From Treponema sp. (lineage in GTDB: Bacteria > Spirochaetota > Spirochaetia > Treponematales > Breznakiellaceae), in the NCBI GenBank assembly GCA_031263265.1, contig JAISGE010000182.1:1-57655 (forward strand): a stretch of DNA of 57,655 nt. The letters are read 5' to 3'. The position numbers were made by a program, and so were the translations under genes. Positions 8,334 through 16,464 of this stretch are shown here, piece after piece; the first letter of the stretch is position 1; every line of letters begins with the position of its first letter. The notes under the pieces were generated by a model, which was not told the DNA's origin, did no database searches, and worked only from the letters and a program-made list of their open reading frames with translations.

Positions 8334-9148
8334 GGGATCGGATGGCCGGTGCCGATCCTGATTTTCCCTATCTCAGCGAATACCAGCGTTATTCTTTCCC
8401 TAGGCCCGATGCATACCTTTCTCGAGGCGAAAGCATCATCGCTATAGGAGGTAACCTTTCCCCAGGGATGCTCCTCTCCGCCTATGAGCAGGGTATATTC
8501 CCTTGGTATAATCCAGAAGACCCTATTCTTTGGCAATCTCCGGATCCCCGGATGGTATTGTTTCCAGAAAAGCTCCACATCTCCGCTTCCATGAAAAAGG
8601 TCTTTAAGAAAAGCTGTTTTGAGTTTGCCTTAGATCGGGATTTTAGGGGCGTTATCCAGGGTTGTGCCGCGATGTCTAGGCCTGGTCAGCAAGGGACCTG
8701 GATCACCGAGGACATCATCGCCGCGTATACAGAATTGCACCGTTTAGGTTGGGCTCATTCAGCGGAAAGTTATCAGTACGGGGAACTGGTGGGGGGATGT
8801 TACGGTATACGTCTGGGGAACGTCTTCTTTGGAGAATCCATGTTTGCCAAGCGATCCAATGCGTCCAAGGGGGCTTTTCTTTTTCTTGCTCAGCGGCTTT
8901 TTGCCGATGAGGTCGCCTTTATTGACTGTCAGGTCTACACGGATCACCTGGCCAGCCTGGGTGCAGAAACAATGAGTCGAAAGGCATTTTTACAAGTCCT
9001 CCAAGAAACTCTTGCCCTTCGCCGACAGATACCTTATACTGGGGATCTTATCACGTTTTATACCCAATCGGACCGTATAGACCGGCGGGGAACTTGGGCC
9101 TGCACTGCACTCACTGCATTGGATAGTACCTACTCAAGATACCAATAA
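8330..9148 (+). CDS. aat: Leucyl/phenylalanyl-tRNA-protein transferase
   Basis: A 272-aa enzyme that adds Leu or Phe from aminoacyl-tRNA to N-terminal Arg or Lys, creating the N-degron read by ClpS. Typical segments are visible: FPRPDAYLSRGESIIAIGG, LLSAYEQGIFPWY, WQSPDPRMVL, the GTWITEDI motif, GWAHSAESY and LVGGCYGI/FFGESMF. It is translationally coupled to clpA through a 4-bp overlap. The family is usually 200-240 aa; the extra length is at the C-terminus, after the HLASLGAE segment. Confidence 0.95.
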   Translation: MRDRMAGADPDFPYLSEYQRYSFPRPDAYLSRGESIIAIGGNLSPGMLLSAYEQGIFPWYNPEDPILWQSPDPRMVLFPEKLHISASMKKVFKKSCFEFALDRDFRGVIQGCAAMSRPGQQGTWITEDIIAAYTELHRLGWAHSAESYQYGELVGGCYGIRLGNVFFGESMFAKRSNASKGAFLFLAQRLFADEVAFIDCQVYTDHLASLGAETMSRKAFLQVLQETLALRRQIPYTGDLITFYTQSDRIDRRGTWACTALTALDSTYSRYQ

Positions 9149-9216
9149 GCTCCATTTTTTACGTTTTTGTGGTAAATACAACCGACGCCTTGTGTGTAAG
9201 GAGGTATAATTAAACT

Positions 9217-9798
9217 ATGGTACACATTCATGAGGATCGATGCACGGGCTGCGGCCTATGCGCTAAAGCCTGTCACGAGGCAGCGATTGGTATTATTGAT
9301 GGTAAAGCTCGCCTCCTACAGGAGGCGTATTGCGATGGACTTGGTAATTGTATACCGGTTTGTCCTACAGGAGCTATCACGGTAGAAGCTGAGAGCCCTC
9401 AGATTCCACCGGATTTTTCGCCCCCGATACCCGGTAAATTTGTCCAATGGCCGGTACAACTTGCCCTGGTACCGATACAGGCCACTTACTTTGAACAGGC
9501 CCAGGTGGTAATAGCTGCTGATTGTTGCGCTTATGTGTATAGCAATTTTCACCAGGAATTTATGAAAGATCGTATCATCCTCATTGGATGTCCAAAACTC
9601 GATTCCCCAGATTACGGTGAAAAACTAAGGGAAATTATCAAGCACAATGCCATCAAATCCTTACAGGTGATTCGGATGGAAGTACCCTGTTGTGGAGGCA
9701 TAGAATATGCAGTACGTACCGCTCTTAAAAACTCAGGTAAAAATCTTTCTTTAACCGTAACCATTCTTTCCATCAATGGTACAATGGTGAATGTATAA
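9217..9798 (+). CDS. Dicluster 4Fe-4S ferredoxin-like protein with a second conserved cysteine domain
   Basis: A 193-aa cytoplasmic iron-sulfur protein. Residues 1-55 form a bacterial ferredoxin fold with CTGCGLCAKAC and CDGLGNCIPVCP, enough cysteines for two cubanes. Residues 75-193 form a separate domain with AADCCAYVY, IGCPKLD and VPCCGGIE, found in a widespread family of clostridial and spirochetal proteins, often near hybrid-cluster or hydrogenase genes, whose role is unsettled. Known clostridial members carry a longer Cys-containing linker that is missing here. A strong TAAGGAGGT precedes the ATG. It converges on the acetogenesis operon terminator and is on the opposite strand, so a link to acetogenesis is not shown. 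Confidence 0.85.
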   Translation: MVHIHEDRCTGCGLCAKACHEAAIGIIDGKARLLQEAYCDGLGNCIPVCPTGAITVEAESPQIPPDFSPPIPGKFVQWPVQLALVPIQATYFEQAQVVIAADCCAYVYSNFHQEFMKDRIILIGCPKLDSPDYGEKLREIIKHNAIKSLQVIRMEVPCCGGIEYAVRTALKNSGKNLSLTVTILSINGTMVNV

Positions 9799-9811
9799 AG
9801 AACCGCTCAGT

Positions 9812-9839
9812 ATAAAAATGGAGAGGCTAACCCTCTCCA
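9812..9839 (-). terminator. Terminator of the acetogenesis operon
   Basis: An 8-bp perfect stem TGGAGAGG / CCTCTCCA (9819-9826 with 9832-9839, 5-nt loop) is followed on the minus strand by TTTTTATA. It sits about 130 nt beyond the acsE stop and between convergent genes. On the plus strand no T-run follows, so it acts mainly on the acetogenesis transcript. Confidence 0.8.
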
Positions 9840-9968
9840 CCTTGATCCTATAAAAATGTACGGTTGAGAAAAAGCAAGGAAAAACGACTACCACAACATA
9901 AACTTTATATACAAACGATGAATCCTATTCCAAGGCTGTTGCGCCACTCGCCTTCCTTTGTTCAAGAA

Positions 9969-10754
9969 CTACAATTCAAGATACGAATCCGCATACAGGT
10001 TCTGATCCATGATGATATCCGCAGATTTTATAGTTTCCATGAGCCGCAGATCACAGGGATTTACGATAGCGGAAGTAAAGCCGCACTTAATCGCCATGGC
10101 CAACATGACCGAATCCATGATCGGACGGATGTGTTTTGGCATCATGTTAGAAACATTGGAAAGGCCTCCCGAGGAATTTAAGTCCATATCCCTGAGTTGG
10201 CTGATGAAATCGAGGACTTCCACCTGTTTATCCTGCATTCCCTTAATCACCAGGAACAAGGGGTCAAACCATATATCCTTGGGATCCATGCCGAGGTTCA
10301 TACCATATTCGAGCATCTCCTGACAGTAGGTCATGCGCTCTTCATTATTCGAAGGTACTCCCTGTTTTGCGCAAAGGGCAATCACGATGGCATCATTAGC
10401 TGCGGCAAGGTCAATATAAGAAATACGATCCCCAGCATCTGCGGAATTGACAATCGGCTTCCCCTTGGAACGGTTATATACAGAAATCCCCGCTTCAATG
10501 GCTTTTTTATTTGCCGTATCCAGGGAAAGGGGAACATTATCACATTCACTTTGGATCAGCTGGACCGCCCACTTCATAAGTTCTACCCCGGTCTTTTCCG
10601 CAGGCCCAATATTGACATCAATATAGGTGGCCCCCGCCTCAAGTTGCTCCTTCGCCCGTTTCAGGATGGGCGCAGGATCGTGATTCTCCATAGCTGCACG
10701 AATTACCGGCGAAATACAATGAATTCGTTCACCGATGATAATAAATTTACCCAT
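9969..10754 (-). CDS. acsE: Methyltetrahydrofolate:corrinoid/iron-sulfur protein methyltransferase
   Basis: A 261-aa soluble TIM-barrel pterin-binding enzyme (DHPS-like fold) that transfers the methyl group of CH3-THF to Co(I) of the corrinoid/Fe-S protein. It shows the family start GKFIIIGERIHCISP, DVNIGPAE, PLSLDTAN, the pterin-binding Asp/Asn segments KGKPIVNSADAG and WFDPLFLVI, and the SGGLSNVSNMMP loop. The length equals characterised AcsE proteins (about 262 aa). GGAGG lies 7 nt before the ATG. It is the last gene of the operon but is separated from acsC by 229 bp that contain two repeat elements, unlike the tight spacing upstream. The operon terminator lies downstream. Confidence 0.96.
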   Translation of the reverse strand: MGKFIIIGERIHCISPVIRAAMENHDPAPILKRAKEQLEAGATYIDVNIGPAEKTGVELMKWAVQLIQSECDNVPLSLDTANKKAIEAGISVYNRSKGKPIVNSADAGDRISYIDLAAANDAIVIALCAKQGVPSNNEERMTYCQEMLEYGMNLGMDPKDIWFDPLFLVIKGMQDKQVEVLDFISQLRDMDLNSSGGLSNVSNMMPKHIRPIMDSVMLAMAIKCGFTSAIVNPCDLRLMETIKSADIIMDQNLYADSYLEL

Positions 10755-10776
10755 AATTAACCTCCATTAGTTAAGA

Positions 10777-10804
10777 CTGTTTCAAAACTGAAGTTTTGAA
10801 ACAG
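10777..10804. repeat. Dispersed palindromic repeat, copy B
   Basis: A nearly perfect 28-nt palindrome, CTGTTTCAAAACT / AGTTTTGAAACAG around GA, in the acsC-acsE spacer. It is the longest copy of the repeat also seen at 5183 and 24527, and lies 8 nt from the 45-bp repeat at 10813. Confidence 0.75.
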
Positions 10805-10812
10805 CAACCTTA

Positions 10813-10857
10813 GATTTAGGTGGAAAAGCTCATCTTTAAACCGCTTTTCCTTAAACC
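10813..10857. repeat. 45-bp dispersed repeat, copy 1
   Basis: It matches 51856-51900 at about 40 of 45 positions by eye (GATTTAGGTGGAAAA...ACCGCTTTTCCTTAA). It includes an inverted GGAAAAGC / GCTTTTCC pair, so it can form a stem-loop. It lies in the noncoding acsC-acsE spacer. Confidence 0.7.
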
Positions 10858-10983
10858 AGTTTTATCAAATCGGAAATCTACACTAACCGAGTGTTGAAAC
10901 TGGCTCTCGTTAACCTCATAAATAACTGCAACATTTCAGAGGCTTGAAACTCATTCAGGCCCCTGATGTTTCTACCCTGAGCC

Positions 10984-12318
10984 TTATGAAACCTTGAGTT
11001 CCTTGAGAAATTTGACCGATGCGACCGCTTCATTCGGTCCCACGATGATCTTCCATCCAGGCAGGCTCTCTTCCAATTCGCCCTTAAGCACCGCCACCTT
11101 ACCGGGAATGATGAGGTCACGACTCTTGAGCTTACCTTCAATCCCCGCTTCTTTGAAGAACCGGGCGATGGAACTTGCTGACAGCTTACCCGCAGCCCAA
11201 GAGGTAAGTACGGAATACCCCCCTGCATCAGAAATAAGCAGATTCACCGGCACCCCAGAACGCTCAAGCTCTCCAGAAACCACGAAATACGTGAGGGCAA
11301 AGTCCACGGTAGTGGCACACACCGCGTTTTCGTCAGCGCCATTTAAGGGATATATCCCTGGTTCGACCTTCATGGGCTTCTGAGGATCGGTGAAGATATT
11401 CTGCCGCAGGCCATAGAGGGGCAGGGCCTGAGCATAACTCATACCGCCCATAATGATAATAGAACCGTATTTCAAGGTAAAAAGGGATGCAAGCGCTACT
11501 TGCATAACGCTGTCCCCAGGAGCCAACTTCGCAACATTAACGATAGCAGGATACCCGAAGACTCGATCCTGATCTTTGAGGGCTGCACGGCGGATCTGGA
11601 CCGCGTTGGCAAAGGCATCTTTCACCGAGGAAGACCCTACATCAATGATCAAATTCTTATTCCCCAGTCCTTCAATTGCCGCGACCGTATCGTAAATCCC
11701 ATCCAAGCTTTTACCACTAACCCCTAAAACGACACCGAATTCCGTGGCCAGCGCACTCATCTCTTTGTAGTTGGACTCATTAGCCCCATTGAGGATAGGT
11801 TTACTGGCTTTAGTAAGCTCCAAAGCCTCCCTAGCCGCGGTAAGATCGGAAACTTCCAAAATCAGGGTTCGTTCTGCAGTAAGCGCCTTCTTCACCGTTT
11901 CCAAGAATGTGCCCTTATCTCCGGTGTATTCCACATTGACCAATTCCACAAACATCCGTTCACCGATACGCACATAATCCACGGTTTTGATCTCCGGTAG
12001 AACCTGGTCTACACAGTCGGGACAGAGGGTTACGCCATAGAGACTTTTGGAAACAAAGGTCTTTTCGTGCCTAAAAAGAACCGTTTCACCGCCCAGGGTG
12101 TATTCCGCGTTACCGGTGCCGATCTTAATGGTCTTCATAGGCGGTGCAGTGGCCTCCCCTAGTTTTGCCAATGCTTCAGGGGACATGTGGGTACATTTAT
12201 CCAGGGGAACTGCGCCTTGGGCAACCTTCATAGCAAAAGCCATGCAAGTCGGACTGCCACATTCTTTACAGTTCGTTTTGGGGGTGAGCTTAAATATATC
12301 AAGTCCTTTAAGTGCCAT
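10984..12318 (-). CDS. acsC: Corrinoid/iron-sulfur protein large subunit (CODH/ACS gamma)
   Basis: A 444-aa subunit of the CFeSP, which carries the methyl group on cobalt from AcsE to AcsB. The N-terminal [4Fe-4S] domain has CKECGSPTCMAFAMK and a fourth cysteine at PLDKC (residues about 18-42), the reductive-activation cluster of this family. A TIM-barrel domain and a C-terminal B12-binding segment follow. The length matches the family (about 445 aa). AGGAGA precedes the ATG, and acsD ends 29 nt upstream. The CFeSP reductive activator (AcsV/RACE) is not encoded in the window. Confidence 0.96.
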   Translation of the reverse strand: MALKGLDIFKLTPKTNCKECGSPTCMAFAMKVAQGAVPLDKCTHMSPEALAKLGEATAPPMKTIKIGTGNAEYTLGGETVLFRHEKTFVSKSLYGVTLCPDCVDQVLPEIKTVDYVRIGERMFVELVNVEYTGDKGTFLETVKKALTAERTLILEVSDLTAAREALELTKASKPILNGANESNYKEMSALATEFGVVLGVSGKSLDGIYDTVAAIEGLGNKNLIIDVGSSSVKDAFANAVQIRRAALKDQDRVFGYPAIVNVAKLAPGDSVMQVALASLFTLKYGSIIIMGGMSYAQALPLYGLRQNIFTDPQKPMKVEPGIYPLNGADENAVCATTVDFALTYFVVSGELERSGVPVNLLISDAGGYSVLTSWAAGKLSASSIARFFKEAGIEGKLKSRDLIIPGKVAVLKGELEESLPGWKIIVGPNEAVASVKFLKELKVS

Positions 12319-12347
12319 AGATTACTCTCCTTATCTCCGTATTCAGC

Positions 12348-13292
12348 TTAGATGATACTAGCCACAAGCTTCGAAATGGTAGCCACTGAAACAGGATGCC
12401 GCAAGATGACTGCATTCGAACCTGCAGCGATATTTGCAGCCGCAGTGACCACTTCCATATCAACACCCCGCTGTTCCTGGGGCCCCCAACCATCCGGAGC
12501 TTCATTCTCGGCTTTCTGAGATTCCCCAACCGACCATGCCTGCTCTGAAACCGGCGTGATGATCGGAATTTGAAGCTTGACGTCATTTTGAGCAAGCGCC
12601 GCTGCTTTAACCCTATCTAAGGTAGAAGCGATGTATTCATACCCGTACCCTGCTGCTGCGGAACCGGTATTCATAACCACATTTCCCAGATCAATACCCA
12701 GTTGGGAGATAACCACATTGAGCTGCTTGGCCAGATTGATGTCCACCGCAGATTCCGCCCCGATCTTCTGCCCATACGCCTGAACCGCTGCAACTGCTAT
12801 AGCTTTGTGATTCTCTTCTTTAGCGGAAAGTAAAAGCACGTTCTTTCCTTCTAGAGCCTCCGCGATCTTGGGGAAAAGCTTACCATCTTTTTCCACATTC
12901 TTACTTCCCTGAATAACCAGAGGCAAGGTAACCTTTTCAGCAACTTCTTTACACAGGGCTACACAGTCTTCAATTGGCTTATCCGCACCGTTAGGGTCGG
13001 CGCTTTCCAAGGACAGCACCACGAAATCAGCCCCCGGCATTTCACAAGCCCGCTTTGCTACATCGGGAATGTTTTCTACCCCCTTATAGAACTCAGCAAT
13101 CCCCGGTAGTTCCCTGTTTGGACCCTGATCCGAGACTTCCACCCCCACTTTCGGCGGGTTCTTGATGGCTTCATCAAAACTGTACAAGGGAAGGACTTTT
13201 TCACCACCAAAGGCGACAGTCTTATCGCCTGTACCTATCACTACCTCTTTGATAGGCGCCGTAAATTTTTGCGGAACACGTTTAAATGGCAT
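12348..13292 (-). CDS. acsD: Corrinoid/iron-sulfur protein small subunit (CODH/ACS delta)
   Basis: A 314-aa TIM-barrel partner of AcsC in the methyl-carrying heterodimer. The N-terminus MPFKRVPQKF, the VVIGTGDKTVAFGGE strand pair, and the Asn/Gly-rich GSAAAGYGYEY and WGPQEQRG segments are typical. The ATG at 13292 has AAGGAGG 8 nt upstream; the frame extends 19 codons further without a ribosome site. A long spacer (246 bp) with two stem-loops separates it from acsB, so its expression level may be set separately. Confidence 0.95.
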   Translation of the reverse strand: MPFKRVPQKFTAPIKEVVIGTGDKTVAFGGEKVLPLYSFDEAIKNPPKVGVEVSDQGPNRELPGIAEFYKGVENIPDVAKRACEMPGADFVVLSLESADPNGADKPIEDCVALCKEVAEKVTLPLVIQGSKNVEKDGKLFPKIAEALEGKNVLLLSAKEENHKAIAVAAVQAYGQKIGAESAVDINLAKQLNVVISQLGIDLGNVVMNTGSAAAGYGYEYIASTLDRVKAAALAQNDVKLQIPIITPVSEQAWSVGESQKAENEAPDGWGPQEQRGVDMEVVTAAANIAAGSNAVILRHPVSVATISKLVASII

Positions 13293-13336
13293 AACGGTTT
13301 CCTCCTTAAGATAATTTAGTAAAACACTCAACTTAT

Positions 13337-13358
13337 CCAGTAACCTCATGGCTACCGG
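13337..13358 (-). other. Stem-loop in the acsD leader
   Basis: On the minus strand CCGGTAGCC and GGTTACTGG (13350-13358 with 13337-13345) pair over 9 positions, two of them G-T, around a 4-nt loop. It ends 44 nt before the acsD start. No T-run follows. Confidence 0.45.
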
Positions 13359-13509
13359 TTAAAGTACCTCTCTATCATCGTTCTCTAATAAGTCAAGGAA
13401 ATGAGGATTCATACAACCACCCTATCCGCTCAATACCCTCAAGTTCCCGCATACATCATACATAGAGCAATACATCTACCCTACGCTTCTCTACGACCTA
13501 GACGTCCAT

Positions 13510-13528
13510 CGGGGGATATCCTCCCCCG
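13510..13528 (-). other. GC-rich stem-loop just after acsB
   Basis: CGGGGGA / TCCCCCG forms a perfect 7-bp stem with a 5-nt loop, starting 10 nt after the acsB stop. There is no T-run after it, so it is more likely a 3'-end stabiliser or partial attenuator than a full terminator. Confidence 0.5.
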
Positions 13529-13538
13529 AAAACAATTG

Positions 13539-15668
13539 TTACAACAAAGGCTCAAGATTTAACACGGGATGCTGTTTTTCATTCAAGAAAGTAACCAGGG
13601 TTTCAGCATCCTCAGATACCGTTTCATCGGCGATCATAGACGTATAATCCTCGATCTCATAGAGTTCTTTTGCAGTGGCATTGAGCTTAGTACTCACAAA
13701 CTCCTTGAGCGCCTTAGGCATCCACACAATACGGGCAGGCCCTCCTTCAGCTTTCATGAACTTCTTGGAAGAGATGAACTGCTTGCCATGTCCCATGAAA
13801 CCAGGGGTCTGCACCCCGCCGCCGGTCATGGAGGCCATCTCCGAAAATGTCATCCCCAGAGGGGTCATCCCTGTATGCTCCCGGTTGACAATAACCACCC
13901 CATTGGTAGATGGCTCAATACCGCAGATACACTCAAAACAACCACAACTGGTCATTGGATCCTGCAAGATGGAATAAAGAGTAACCTGCTGCAGCGCACC
14001 ATGAGAAGCGCTGTTTACCACTTCATTGACGTCTTCCCAGATACCTAAGTTGTCATCTACCACTCGCTGCTTGGTAACAATCTGACAAGGGCCATTTGGA
14101 TCAAGCTCGTTTGTAGCTTTGGCGTCAAGCCAGGATACTGCGCCGCACAGTCCAAGCCGTTCAGGGGTAACGATGCAAACATGGGATGGAGAGAAGGACT
14201 GACAGAGGATACAGTCATAGAAGACTTCCACACTCTCGTCAGTTAGCGATTTGAGCCGTGCGTCCCTCACTTCATAAACCTTGTTCACTTCCGCGCGTAG
14301 CCGTTTGAGATCCTCCGGTTTCGTATAGATTTTAACCTGACACTTGTCAACCACTGCCTCGTATTCGCTTTTTACCTTAGCATAGAGCACTTCCCCAATG
14401 TGTTTCGCCCTAAACCCAGCTTCAAAGGTAGCTTTGCTCACCCGGATACGGATAAGATCCCTCTGGCCGGTATGCATAACTCCTTCAACACAGTTAAGGA
14501 AGTTATGGAACTTCCGCTCAAACACCGGTTCAAAATCGCTCTGCATATTCTTACCCGATACTTCAACGATGTATGCCAAAGCAAAACGACTGCCTACCGG
14601 AACGCTGTCGATATCCGGACCGATAAGCTCAATAGCGTGATCCTCTACCGCATTTGACTCCAATGTACGCACCCACTCGAAACAATCCAACCGAGAACCA
14701 TCAATGTCCACCTGCATATCGTTTCTGCGGATGATCTCTCCTTCAAAGGCAGTGGAGAAGGCCACGGGAATATCGATCTTCGTAACCTTGATCTTAATAT
14801 CCCGAGCTTCTAAAGAAGTCTCAATAAAGTCCTTGGTTTCCTGCTGAATAATAAGGCTCTTGGGAACCGGCCACATATCCTTGGTATCGTTGGTAATGAC
14901 CGGGAATCCCATAGCAATGGCACCGCCTCCACACCCAACCACGATGTCAGGTACTGGTGAAAAGGCATTCACAAAGGCCCGGATACGATGGAAGGTATAA
15001 TGATCGAACCCTTCCCGGTCGCCCGGTTGCACTGCACCGAAGATCATGGCCGCCCGGTTTACCAAGGATATGATATGAGCCACCGCCCAAATATCCGGCC
15101 CCACCGGAACCACCCGAACCGGAAAGCCCATGTTAAGATTCATGCGCTTGGCCTGGTCAATGATGCCCCCGATGAGGAAGACAAATATGGCCCGAGACTG
15201 ATACCCCTTGATAAGTTCCGCGGCCTCTTCGTCCGAAGGAGCAGGTCCAATAATGACCACAAACCCAGGAATGTCGCCGGTAACCAAAGGTACTCCTAAT
15301 TCCCGGACTTCTGCGTCGGACATGTGCCCCCAATACTCATCTCCATAGGGTTTATCACTTCGGGCGTATTTACAAGCCTCAATGACTTCAGCAGCCAGGA
15401 CGGTTCCAAACCCGGATTTGAACACATCCCCTAAACGCTGTTCATGGGGCATCCAAGCTTTTACCTCGGGGAAACAGGACTTAAGTTCCCCGACGGTAGT
15501 TACCTTCTTGGAAAGATAAGTTAAGTGATTGGCGAGAAAATACGCGGTATTCGGCATGGTAATGGGCGCTGCCTCACCAAGCTCCTTCACGGTCTCATTC
15601 AACGCCTTCTCGGCGATGGCATACATTTCATCAACGCCATCAAAAACTCTATTAAAAAGCAATTTCAT
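13539..15668 (-). CDS. acsB: Acetyl-CoA synthase (CODH/ACS beta subunit)
   Basis: A 709-aa enzyme that assembles acetyl-CoA from CFeSP-bound methyl, CO and CoA at the Ni-Ni-[4Fe-4S] A-cluster. The A-cluster cysteines are all present: CILCQSF, the HVC and GLCGAVSW cysteines (cubane) and GCFEC (Ni ligands), in the C-terminal third. The N-terminal part, which docks CODH and carries CO, is full length, as in bacterial ACS (about 730 aa) and unlike the short archaeal form. The ATG at 15668 follows AGGAGA; an upstream in-frame ATG at 15743 lies inside cooC. It starts 20 nt after cooC. Confidence 0.97.
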   Translation of the reverse strand: MKLLFNRVFDGVDEMYAIAEKALNETVKELGEAAPITMPNTAYFLANHLTYLSKKVTTVGELKSCFPEVKAWMPHEQRLGDVFKSGFGTVLAAEVIEACKYARSDKPYGDEYWGHMSDAEVRELGVPLVTGDIPGFVVIIGPAPSDEEAAELIKGYQSRAIFVFLIGGIIDQAKRMNLNMGFPVRVVPVGPDIWAVAHIISLVNRAAMIFGAVQPGDREGFDHYTFHRIRAFVNAFSPVPDIVVGCGGGAIAMGFPVITNDTKDMWPVPKSLIIQQETKDFIETSLEARDIKIKVTKIDIPVAFSTAFEGEIIRRNDMQVDIDGSRLDCFEWVRTLESNAVEDHAIELIGPDIDSVPVGSRFALAYIVEVSGKNMQSDFEPVFERKFHNFLNCVEGVMHTGQRDLIRIRVSKATFEAGFRAKHIGEVLYAKVKSEYEAVVDKCQVKIYTKPEDLKRLRAEVNKVYEVRDARLKSLTDESVEVFYDCILCQSFSPSHVCIVTPERLGLCGAVSWLDAKATNELDPNGPCQIVTKQRVVDDNLGIWEDVNEVVNSASHGALQQVTLYSILQDPMTSCGCFECICGIEPSTNGVVIVNREHTGMTPLGMTFSEMASMTGGGVQTPGFMGHGKQFISSKKFMKAEGGPARIVWMPKALKEFVSTKLNATAKELYEIEDYTSMIADETVSEDAETLVTFLNEKQHPVLNLEPLL

Positions 15669-15688
15669 TGAAAACTCTCCTATAGTAA

Positions 15689-16462
15689 TTATGTGGAAAA
15701 ATCGATACGCTCTTTGATCCTCTGGATCTCCTTTCGCGCACATTCACTTGTGTCGAAGGGCGAAACGCCTTTTCTATCGGCGCTGATCACATCATCGCTA
15801 TAGCTGATAAAGCCAAAAAGATCCTCAGGGGGTATACTCTTCTCGAGGAATTCTGTATCCTCTTTCCCACGAACTTTGTTCGCGACCACGCTTACCTTTT
15901 TCACACCTAGATCTGCAGCAAGAACTTTTACCTTGTGATAGGTTTGTATGCTCCTCGCTCCCGGTTCAATTACGGTAATGAAGCGATCCACCATACTAGC
16001 CGTACCCCGTCCAAGGTGCTCCAACCCTGCCTCCATGTCCATAATAACCACCTCATCCCGCTGTATCACGAGATGAGAGATAACCCGCTTGAGTACCACA
16101 TGCTCAGGGCACACACAGCCACCGCCACCGGTTTCCACGGTACCCATGATAAGCAGTTTTACCCCGTTTTTCTCTTTAGAAAACCGATCCGGTATATCAC
16201 TGACATGAGGATTTATTTTAAAAAACTTGCCAAAGGTATCATTGGTAGTCCCGGTACGTTCAGCAATGAGTTCACTCATTTTAGAAACCGGGGTGATCTC
16301 TTCCAATTCTTCCTCGCTGAAGCCCAGGGCCAATCCGAGATTCGCGTCAGGGTCTACATCAACCGCAAGCACCGTCCGGCCTTCCGCCGCATAAAGACGA
16401 GCGAGCACTGCAGCAAGGGTTGTTTTTCCTACCCCACCTTTTCCGGTGATTGCGATTTTCAT
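15689..16462 (-). CDS. cooC: CooC-type nickel-insertion ATPase for CODH (and/or ACS)
   Basis: A 257-aa MinD-like P-loop ATPase that loads nickel into the C-cluster of CODH or the A-cluster of ACS. It has the deviant Walker A KGGVGKTT (8-15), DVDPDANLG, and a CxC nickel/dimerisation motif in GGCVCPEH (about 112-119). It begins 2 nt after the cooS stop (TAG-GT-ATG), so it is translationally coupled to cooS, and it ends 20 nt before acsB. Its position between the two nickel enzymes fits maturation of either; CooC and AcsF cannot be told apart by eye. Confidence 0.93.
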   Translation of the reverse strand: MKIAITGKGGVGKTTLAAVLARLYAAEGRTVLAVDVDPDANLGLALGFSEEELEEITPVSKMSELIAERTGTTNDTFGKFFKINPHVSDIPDRFSKEKNGVKLLIMGTVETGGGGCVCPEHVVLKRVISHLVIQRDEVVIMDMEAGLEHLGRGTASMVDRFITVIEPGARSIQTYHKVKVLAADLGVKKVSVVANKVRGKEDTEFLEKSIPPEDLFGFISYSDDVISADRKGVSPFDTSECARKEIQRIKERIDFST

Positions 16463-16464
16463 AC

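Noticed and set aside
13293..13538. Cobalamin riboswitch before acsD
   Set aside because: Considered because AcsC/AcsD carry a corrinoid. I could find no B12-box-like segment in the spacer, and 246 bp is barely enough.
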